Source: a virus
Virus record (IMG/VR): IMGVR_UViG_3300022851_001807
Span: 1 to 24,701 of that record
Reading direction: 5' to 3' (one strand)
Length of the DNA: 24,701 nt
Shown one piece after another: positions 19,435 to 24,701 of the stretch. The notes beneath the pieces are model-generated. The model ran no database searches. It saw nothing but the letters and a program-made list of their open reading frames with translations, and was not told where the DNA came from. Made by a program: the position numbers and the translations under genes. Every line of letters begins with the position of its first letter. Positions within the stretch are counted from its first letter, which is position 1.

Positions 19435-21089
19435 TTATAGTTGGATTAATGAATTCTCACGATGGCGGCTACGCTGTATTGGAAGACGGAAAGGTTATAG
19501 AACATACAGAGTTTGAAAGATATACTCGAATCAAAGAGTCAGGAGGAGACAGTCTTAAACTTTTTGAGGAGAGATTTTTACATCCTAGAAACATGACTCT
19601 TGAAGACGTAGATCAGTTTGTGTCTCCAATGCCTTCTTACAATCTTGAAAGAGGAGGTGGAAACACTTATGACACACATGACAGACTTCCTAAGGAAAAG
19701 GTCAGATTCTATTCTCATCACTTATGTCATGCTGCAAATTCTTATTTTTCATCCCCATATGATGAAGCTTTTTCAATATCTATCGACAATGCTGGAATGG
19801 AAGACGATGAACATGGAGAGTCTGTATCGATTTATGTTTGCAAAAAAAATCATATGAAAAAGATTTTTAGTATACCTAGCGAAATTTTTTCATTGGGAGA
19901 TTTATGGGGTCGAATGACAAGATGGGTTTTTAAATTGTGGTCAGGATATCCACGAGGACATCAAGCAGGTTCGGTCATGGCAATGGCAGCTCTAGGAGAC
20001 TCTGACAAATATTACAACGAACTTGTTTTGATGATGGGTAAGGATCACAAATTTGCTGTTACAGCTCCCTCAAATGCTCTCAGGGGCGTCTATGTGCCAC
20101 CTGAAGAAGAGGTTGTTCACCCCTATCTGAATAAGTTTAGACTGATCGCAGAAGATGATCAGGAAAAATACAATTTAGCAGCAGCTCTTCAAAGGGTAAC
20201 CGAAGAATTTTTAGAAACCCTTGTTGAGCAGGCAATGTCATTCAATCAAGCAAATGGTTCGAACATTAAAAACATTTGCTTTTCTGGAGGAGTTTCTCTT
20301 AATAGTGTCTCTATGGGTAAGGTAAAAGATTTTCTTCCAAAAGATTGGAATGTTTTTATCCCGCCCGTTCCTTATGATGGTGGATTGAGTATAGGAGCTG
20401 CGCAATATCATTATCATACAATCTTAGATAACGATAGGGTGTATGATAAGGAATTTTGCTCTCCCTATCTAGGAGAAGGCGGATATGAAATAGATTTAGT
20501 TGAATGTTACGACTCCTATAAAGATAAGGTCAATGTAGAAAAAGTAACAGATCGACAAGTTGCTCAACTGTTAGCTGATGGAAAGATTATTAGCGTATAT
20601 AATGGTTCGAGCGAATCTGGTAGAAGAGCGCTAGGAAACAGATCCATTTTAGCCAACCCAGCTTTGCCAGACATGAAGGCGATGATCAATGAAAAGGTAA
20701 AGCATCGTCAATGGTATCGTCCTTTCGCGCCATCAATCTTGGGAGAGCATGGGGAAGAATGGTTTGAAAATTATTTTCATAGTCCTTATATGGGTTTTGT
20801 TTTCAAAATAAAAGAAGATAAAATTGGAAAAGCTCCAGCTATTGAGCACTTTAATCAAACCGCGAGAATACAAAGTGTAACTAAAGAAACAAATCCCTGG
20901 TATTATGATCTTATCAGTTACTTTTATGAGATAACTGGGGTTCCTTTAGTTCTAAACACATCATTCAATGATAGGGAACCAATTGTTGAAACACCTGAAG
21001 ATGCCTTTAGGTGTTTTTTAGGGACAGATATCGATTATCTGTATTTTGCTCAACAAGGAGATTTAGTGAAAAAAAATGAATTTGAATGA
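19431..21089 (+). CDS. NodU/CmcH-family O-carbamoyltransferase
   Basis: A 552-residue, full-length carbamoyltransferase. These enzymes make carbamoyl-adenylate from carbamoyl phosphate and ATP in the Kae1-like domain and pass the carbamoyl group to a sugar hydroxyl. Visible motifs are IGL-type strand 1 with NSHDGGYAVLEDG (8-20), SHHLCHAANSYFSSPY (95-110, the metal-binding HHxxHA), CFSGGVSLNSV, PPVPYDGGLSIGAA, SGRRALGNRSILANP and HRQWYRPFAPSIL, then LNTSFNDREPIVETPEDA in the C-terminal domain. GAGG lies 7 nt before the ATG, which overlaps the upstream stop. Carbamoylated sugars are known from Nod factors and antibiotics; here the target is probably the glycan made by the adjacent glycosyltransferases. 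Confidence 0.93.
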   Translation: MIIVGLMNSHDGGYAVLEDGKVIEHTEFERYTRIKESGGDSLKLFEERFLHPRNMTLEDVDQFVSPMPSYNLERGGGNTYDTHDRLPKEKVRFYSHHLCHAANSYFSSPYDEAFSISIDNAGMEDDEHGESVSIYVCKKNHMKKIFSIPSEIFSLGDLWGRMTRWVFKLWSGYPRGHQAGSVMAMAALGDSDKYYNELVLMMGKDHKFAVTAPSNALRGVYVPPEEEVVHPYLNKFRLIAEDDQEKYNLAAALQRVTEEFLETLVEQAMSFNQANGSNIKNICFSGGVSLNSVSMGKVKDFLPKDWNVFIPPVPYDGGLSIGAAQYHYHTILDNDRVYDKEFCSPYLGEGGYEIDLVECYDSYKDKVNVEKVTDRQVAQLLADGKIISVYNGSSESGRRALGNRSILANPALPDMKAMINEKVKHRQWYRPFAPSILGEHGEEWFENYFHSPYMGFVFKIKEDKIGKAPAIEHFNQTARIQSVTKETNPWYYDLISYFYEITGVPLVLNTSFNDREPIVETPEDAFRCFLGTDIDYLYFAQQGDLVKKNEFE

Positions 21090-21543
21090 AGTTTTAATTA
21101 AGTTTGGAAAGGGATTTCCAAAATCCGCATACCTAGAGTTGGGAACACAGTCATCTGAAAGGCTCATAGCCATAAAGGATCACTTTAGCTCATTATATGG
21201 TGTTGATGAAGATCCGCAAAATTTTACAAATGTATGTAGAGACGTAGTTAAGCATAAGAACATAACCCTTCTTTGTGGAAAGTCCTTTAGAATTCCTCCA
21301 AATAAGTACAGTGTTGTTGTCAATAATTGTTCTAACTTAAGAGAGGGCTTGGAGTCAATACTTGTTAAAAACATAAACCCCGAACCTTTTCTGATGGTAT
21401 TTTTATCTCCATTAACAAAATCTTTTATTGAAGATTACTTTAGTGGAATAGTGGTTGATTTAGTTGAAGGAGCGTCAGTTGTAGCTATATCTCAAGAATA
21501 TCGTCTTGATTTGTTGGAAAGATTCAAGAAAGAGGGTATATAA
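21076..21543 (+). CDS. Methyltransferase-like protein, short
   Basis: A 155-residue protein. SAYLELGTQSSERLIAIKDHFSSLYGVDEDPQNF (17-50) matches motif I (hELGtxxG-type) and the acidic end of strand 2 of class I SAM methyltransferases. NITLLCGKSFRIPP may be the next strand. The glycine-rich loop is weakened (G-T-Q-S-S) and the later part, KYSVVVNNCSNLREGLES, lacks the usual Asp-x-Gly-x-His. It may be an inactive relative or another Rossmann protein. It overlaps the carbamoyltransferase end by 14 nt, and AAGGAG lies 14 nt before the ATG. It closes the first part of the island; a promoter follows. Confidence 0.55.
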   Translation: MNLNEVLIKFGKGFPKSAYLELGTQSSERLIAIKDHFSSLYGVDEDPQNFTNVCRDVVKHKNITLLCGKSFRIPPNKYSVVVNNCSNLREGLESILVKNINPEPFLMVFLSPLTKSFIEDYFSGIVVDLVEGASVVAISQEYRLDLLERFKKEGI

Positions 21544-21554
21544 AAACTCTTTTG

Positions 21555-21560
21555 TATAAT
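21555..21560 (+). promoter_or_regulatory. TATAAT -10 before the sugar-nucleotide genes
   Basis: A perfect TATAAT lies in the sequence CTTTTGTATAATG and ends 12 nt before the ATG at 21573, so the leader would be about 6 nt. No TTGACA-like -35 is present at 17 nt. It would start a separate transcript for the dehydratase, aminotransferase, acetyltransferase and glycosyltransferase genes. Confidence 0.5.
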
Positions 21561-21572
21561 GTAAATTAGGTT

Positions 21573-22601
21573 ATGAGATACTTAATTTTTGGAGGAACTG
21601 GATCGCTTGGAAAGGCCTTAATTAATCGCCTTGGTCCGAGTGATGATGTTGTCGTATTTTCTCGTGATGAAGGAAAACATTGGACAATTAAGAATGCAAT
21701 ACCTTCAAAGTGGGAGGTTCAATTTATTGTGGGTGATATGAGAGACTATCAGGCAGTAGAAAGAGCCATAAAAAAGGTAAATCCTCAAACAATAATAATT
21801 GCATCAGCACTAAAGCAAGTTGGAACATGTGAAAATTTTCCAAGCGAGAGCATAAAAACAAATATCCTAGGAGTACAGAATGTTGTGGATGCTTGTGAGG
21901 CTGTCCCTATGCAGACAGACATGGTGCACCCAAGACTTCCTAGGACAGTTTTGATGGTATCAACAGATAAGGCGTGTTCTCCAATAAATGTTTATGGTAT
22001 GTGCAAAAGTATTGCTGAACGAGTCGTTACTGAAAGGTCTCGCTCATCATCTGATACTAGATATATAGCCGTCAGATATGGCAACGTTCTAGAGTCTAGA
22101 GGTTCTGTAATTCCACTATTCAAATACCTTGGAGAGAACGCTCCCGCAATAACATTGACTCACGATGAAATGACTCGATTTATCATGACACTAGATGATA
22201 GTATTGATCTAATTTTAGATGCTTTGAAAAAGGCAGAAAATGGAGATATGTGGATTCCAAAACTCCGCGCAATGAAAATCAAGGATTTAGCTGATATTTT
22301 TGGAGATATTTACAATAAGACAGTAAAGGTAACTGGAATAAGGCCAGGAGAAAAGCTACACGAATCCCTGATAAACACAGTAGAGTCACTAAGGGTTGTT
22401 GAGGATTGTGGTAGATATGTCGTAAAGCCTGCTTGGGATAGCAAGGTCTACAATTATAAGACGTTTGAGTATACAAGCGAGGACGATCTTATGACTAAGG
22501 ATGATTTAGTGAAGTACCTAAATTCTCTTGGAATTTTAGATTGGGATTTGTCAAGATTTAAGGGCGCATCTATTGAGGAAATAAGGGTAGAAAAGGAATG
22601 A
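21573..22601 (+). CDS. NAD(P)-dependent sugar-nucleotide 4,6-dehydratase, PseB/FnlA-like
   Basis: A 342-residue short-chain dehydrogenase/epimerase. GGTGSLG (7-13) is the NAD(P)-binding loop. GDMRD lies at about 51-55, and ALKQVGTCENFP matches the 'AALKQVPxCExxP' of PseB and FnlA. STDKACSPINVYGMCK carries the Tyr141-x3-Lys145 pair. TRFIMTLDDSIDLI is substrate-domain sequence and GIRPGEKLHESLI is the hallmark of the CapD/PseB group. The family converts UDP-GlcNAc to a 4-keto-6-deoxy sugar, with or without C5 inversion. The next two genes are an aminotransferase and a GNAT enzyme, the order of the early pseudaminic acid pathway. FnlA- or CapD-type products are alternatives. Its last 4 nt overlap the aminotransferase start. 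Confidence 0.85.
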   Translation: MRYLIFGGTGSLGKALINRLGPSDDVVVFSRDEGKHWTIKNAIPSKWEVQFIVGDMRDYQAVERAIKKVNPQTIIIASALKQVGTCENFPSESIKTNILGVQNVVDACEAVPMQTDMVHPRLPRTVLMVSTDKACSPINVYGMCKSIAERVVTERSRSSSDTRYIAVRYGNVLESRGSVIPLFKYLGENAPAITLTHDEMTRFIMTLDDSIDLILDALKKAENGDMWIPKLRAMKIKDLADIFGDIYNKTVKVTGIRPGEKLHESLINTVESLRVVEDCGRYVVKPAWDSKVYNYKTFEYTSEDDLMTKDDLVKYLNSLGILDWDLSRFKGASIEEIRVEKE

Positions 22602-23731
22602 TTTACCCCTTATTCAAAGTTCATGTAGATATACCAGAAGCCCTAAAGGGAATTGAGAAAGTTTTAGAGTCTGGGTTTATTAATGAGGGAGATCAGGTTA
22701 CAGAGTTTCTTAATGGAATGAGAGTGTGGGTTGATGGATACCCTGTTCTTATGAATGCGTGCACTAGCGCACTAGAAACAGCACTACACTTATTGGATCT
22801 AAAAGATGGTGATGAGATTATCACAACAAGCATGACATGTATTGCCACGAATACACCAATTAAGAATTCGTTAGCTAAAATAGTTTGGGCAGATATTAAT
22901 TCCAAAACTGGAACCTTAGATCCAGAAAGTGTCGAAGCTGCAATAACAGATAATACTAGAGCTATTATGTGTATGAATTGGGGTGGATACCCATGCGACC
23001 TAAAGGCATTAAGGGAAATTTGTGATAGATACAATCTAAAACTTATTCAAGATTCGGCACATTCTTTTGGTGCAAGATACCAAGGGAAATTTGTAGATCA
23101 TTTTGCTGACTATACATGTTTTAGTTTTCAAGCAATAAAGCACCTGACGACAGGCGACGGAGGAATGCTTGTGTGCAAAGATGAAAAAGATGCTCACAGG
23201 GCAAATTCTCTAAAGTGGTTTGGGATTGATCGAGAAGCAACAAAGGATGAGCAAGGTTCGTGGAAAGGCCAGGCTTGGGATTTCGACGTATTGGAGGCTG
23301 GATTCAAATACAACATGAATAACCTTTCTGCGGCTATTGGAATAACACAGCTTAGAAAAATTAGATCGATAATAAGTGTTCATCGAAGGAATGCTTCGAT
23401 ATATAATGAGATTTTGGACCCTGCTATTGGTCGACTTCAATATCCTAAGGATGCGTACCCAACGTGCTGGGTTCATACAATCCTAACACCAGAAGGTACT
23501 TCAGTTGAAGATCGAGACAATATTATAAAGCAATTAAATGATGATGGAATACAAGCAGGACTTGTTCATGTCCCTAACCATTATTATAGTTGTTTTAAAG
23601 ATGAGTATGTAGATTTGCCTGAAACAGATAAATTTTACGAAAGCCAAATATCTCTTCCATGTGGATGGTGGCTTGAGAAGTCAGAAATAGTAAAAATTGC
23701 CAACAAGGTAAATGAGTATGTATTATCTTAG
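22598..23731 (+). CDS. PLP-dependent sugar aminotransferase (DegT/DnrJ/EryC1 family)
   Basis: A 377-residue enzyme that transfers an amino group, normally from glutamate, to a keto sugar. NACTSALETALHLLDLKDGDEIIT (about 53-76) is the cofactor phosphate region. IQDSAHSFGARYQGK carries the Asp that pairs with the pyridine ring. FSFQAIKHLTTGDGG (176-190) carries the PLP lysine, Lys181. The family signature GFKYNMNNLSAAIGITQLRKI (about 236-256) and VHVPNHYY near the end are also present. Length fits the family (360-400). It overlaps the dehydratase stop as ATGA, with AAGG directly in front. The product would be a 4-amino-4,6-dideoxy sugar nucleotide if it follows the dehydratase, as in PseC. Confidence 0.92.
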   Translation: MIYPLFKVHVDIPEALKGIEKVLESGFINEGDQVTEFLNGMRVWVDGYPVLMNACTSALETALHLLDLKDGDEIITTSMTCIATNTPIKNSLAKIVWADINSKTGTLDPESVEAAITDNTRAIMCMNWGGYPCDLKALREICDRYNLKLIQDSAHSFGARYQGKFVDHFADYTCFSFQAIKHLTTGDGGMLVCKDEKDAHRANSLKWFGIDREATKDEQGSWKGQAWDFDVLEAGFKYNMNNLSAAIGITQLRKIRSIISVHRRNASIYNEILDPAIGRLQYPKDAYPTCWVHTILTPEGTSVEDRDNIIKQLNDDGIQAGLVHVPNHYYSCFKDEYVDLPETDKFYESQISLPCGWWLEKSEIVKIANKVNEYVLS

Positions 23732-24236
23732 AGATGTTGAAGAGGATGATCATGAATGGCTTGTTGAGCTTCACAATGATCCATTGGTATTAAGAAACTT
23801 AACGGATCCATCTCCTATTACCATGGAAAGCCATATGAATTGGTGGAAGTCTCTTAATAAGAAAAAGAATCCTAGAAAAATCTTTTGCGAACAAATATCA
23901 GATCCATTAGGGAAGAGTATTGGTTTTTGTAAATTCTATAATGTAGATACTGAAAACAGGAATTGCGTTTTAGGAGCAGATATTCACGAAAGTCATCGTG
24001 GAAAAGGTTTGGCAAAAACAATGTGGAAGACAATGCTTAATTATTGTTTTTCAGATCTTGGATTGCATCGAGTAGGACTAACAACAGCAGAATATAACAC
24101 AATTGCAAGAAGGGTATATTCTGATATTGGTTTCTCGGTAGAAGGAATTTCTGTCGAATCTTTATATCGAGATGATAAATACTACAATCAGTATTGTATG
24201 TTTCTAATGAAGAAAACGTGGGAAAAGACTATATGA
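23718..24236 (+). CDS. GNAT N-acetyltransferase, PseH-like
   Basis: A 172-residue GNAT enzyme of the RimJ/PseH type. It begins YYLRDVEEDDHEWLVELHNDP, the usual first strand and helix. RGKGLAKTMWKTML (94-107) is the acetyl-CoA pyrophosphate loop (R-G-x-G-x-A). LHRVGLTTAEYNTIARRVYSDIGFSVEG is the typical 'L.rv.l.v...N..a...Y...GF...G' end. An ATG two codons upstream (23712) is possible, but the chosen one has AAGGT at 8 nt and the normal N-terminus. Placed after a dehydratase and aminotransferase, it probably acetylates the new amino group, as PseH does. It overlaps the aminotransferase by 14 nt and the next gene by ATGA. Confidence 0.85.
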   Translation: MYYLRDVEEDDHEWLVELHNDPLVLRNLTDPSPITMESHMNWWKSLNKKKNPRKIFCEQISDPLGKSIGFCKFYNVDTENRNCVLGADIHESHRGKGLAKTMWKTMLNYCFSDLGLHRVGLTTAEYNTIARRVYSDIGFSVEGISVESLYRDDKYYNQYCMFLMKKTWEKTI

Positions 24237-24586
24237 AAAAGACTCCAAAAGTATTTGTCGGAACACTTTATGTTAATGAGCCTCAATTTGAGAAGTGCTG
24301 TGATGCTATATCTTCTCAAAAAGGAGTGGAGGTAACACACTCCATAATCAAGGGTAAGTCGGAGCTTGAGGCTCACAATATTCTGTGGAACCAGTGGAAC
24401 ACTGTTAGGAGCTGCTACGACATGTTTGTTAAGGTCGACGCAGATACTGTCTTGAGGGAGGGCGTTCTACAGCAGGCGGCAGAATTGATGACAAGTGATA
24501 AGAGGATCACGGGCATGCAGATCCCTCTTCATGACTATTCTACAAATGTAGAAATAGCAGGATTAAATTGTTTCTCCCAGACATGA
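24233..24586 (+). CDS. GT-A glycosyltransferase, N-terminal part (frame ends early)
   Basis: 117 residues. KVFVGTLYVNEPQFEKCCDAISSQKG is a GT2-like first strand and helix. MFVKVDADTVLREGVLQQAAEL contains the metal-binding Asp69-Ala-Asp71. The frame then stops after GLNCFSQT, before the acceptor half of a GT-A fold. Sequence that reads like the continuation lies in the next frame from 24583. A one-base loss in the CCC run at about 24575-24577 would explain this: CCCC would read ...NCFSPDMTF.... It is therefore either a frameshifted gene, a sequencing error, or two ATGA-coupled half genes. The start is set by the ATGA overlap with the acetyltransferase. Confidence 0.7.
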   Translation: MKKTPKVFVGTLYVNEPQFEKCCDAISSQKGVEVTHSIIKGKSELEAHNILWNQWNTVRSCYDMFVKVDADTVLREGVLQQAAELMTSDKRITGMQIPLHDYSTNVEIAGLNCFSQT

Positions 24587-24701
24587 CTTTTAGCACATCG
24601 AAAGACAGCCTATTTTGTGATCGAGGAGCTGAGGTTGGTCACGATATTGTTTTGAAGGGCCGTAAGGTCGAGTTCATGGCACCAGCTGGATATCACTGTC
24701 A
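24583..24701 (+). CDS. Continuation of the glycosyltransferase in another frame (partial)
   Basis: An open frame of 39 codons runs off the window end: MTFSTSKDSLFCDRGAEV at the start, then HDIVLKGRKVEFMAPAGYHC. It starts in an ATGA overlap with the preceding stop. The content (FCDRG, GHDIVLKGR, APAGYHC) reads as the C-terminal half of the GT-A enzyme whose N-terminal half lies just upstream, rather than as an independent protein. Whether it is translated by re-initiation, or is joined after correction of a one-base gap, cannot be told here. Confidence 0.55.
   Translation, partial: MTFSTSKDSLFCDRGAEVGHDIVLKGRKVEFMAPAGYHC

Noticed and set aside
22693-23034. 113-codon minus-strand frame inside the aminotransferase gene
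   Set aside because: The plus-strand frame carries full family motifs; the opposite frame has no recognisable pattern and no start signals.
24570-24590. Programmed -1 frameshift joining the two glycosyltransferase halves
   Set aside because: The local sequence (TTC TCC CAG) is not a classical X-XXY-YYZ slippery heptamer and no downstream stem or pseudoknot is evident; a one-base indel or two coupled genes is simpler.
1-24701. CRISPR array, insertion sequence, integrase or attachment site
   Set aside because: No spaced direct repeats, transposase or integrase motifs, or duplicated tRNA ends were seen on either strand.

Overview
The window looks like a stretch of an AT-rich, large tailed dsDNA bacteriophage genome. 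The gene set is typical of big phages: two tRNA-Arg genes, an ATP-dependent DNA ligase of the T4 type, a PIN-PhoH ATPase, a ClpP-like protease, a DinG/XPD-type helicase, a small sigma-region-4-like protein and many tiny unknown genes. They are packed on one strand with 4-nt ATGA stop/start overlaps. No capsid, tail or terminase gene is visible, so this is an accessory and metabolic part of the genome. The host cannot be named from the sequence. Proteobacterial-type signals (TTGACA -35, extended -10, AAGGAG ribosome binding sites) occur, but so do starts that look leaderless.

Layout. Positions 1-2800: small membrane and zinc-finger proteins, and an RNase Z-like nuclease lying between two tRNA-Arg genes that lack an encoded CCA, followed by a SAM methyltransferase. 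Positions 2750-4870: a good sigma70-like promoter, a hairpin leader, the DNA ligase and three tiny overlapping genes. Positions 4870-7000: a divergent GroEL-like chaperonin running into a minus-strand gene of unknown function. Positions 7000-10400: a zinc-binding unknown protein, a small unknown protein, ClpP, an Fe-S helicase and a basic protein, closed by a strong intrinsic terminator. Positions 10430-12340: an acidic protein, the minus-strand sigma-like protein and PhoH. Positions 12336-12517: a gene-free, almost pure A+T stretch with four palindromes.

Positions 12518 to the end form a sugar-modification island of about 12 kb. It holds a GT4-GT2 fusion, two further GT2-type and three further GT4-type glycosyltransferases, a NodU/CmcH-type carbamoyltransferase, a methyltransferase-like protein, and a 4,6-dehydratase / PLP aminotransferase / GNAT acetyltransferase triad. 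At the right edge lies a further GT-A glycosyltransferase that is split by a frame change. An ASCH-like protein and two very small genes are embedded in it. The triad has the order and families of PseB-PseC-PseH and could make a diacetamido-trideoxy sugar nucleotide. The glycosyltransferases and carbamoyltransferase could assemble and decorate a glycan on the virion or on the host surface. That role is inference; the enzyme families are read directly from motifs.

Most notable: the chaperonin with degenerate ATPase motifs, the RNase Z/tRNA pairing, the sugar island, a set of promoters whose -10 box ends 5-6 nt before the start codon (leaderless mRNAs), and an 18-residue CxxC micro-ORF with the best Shine-Dalgarno sequence in the window.
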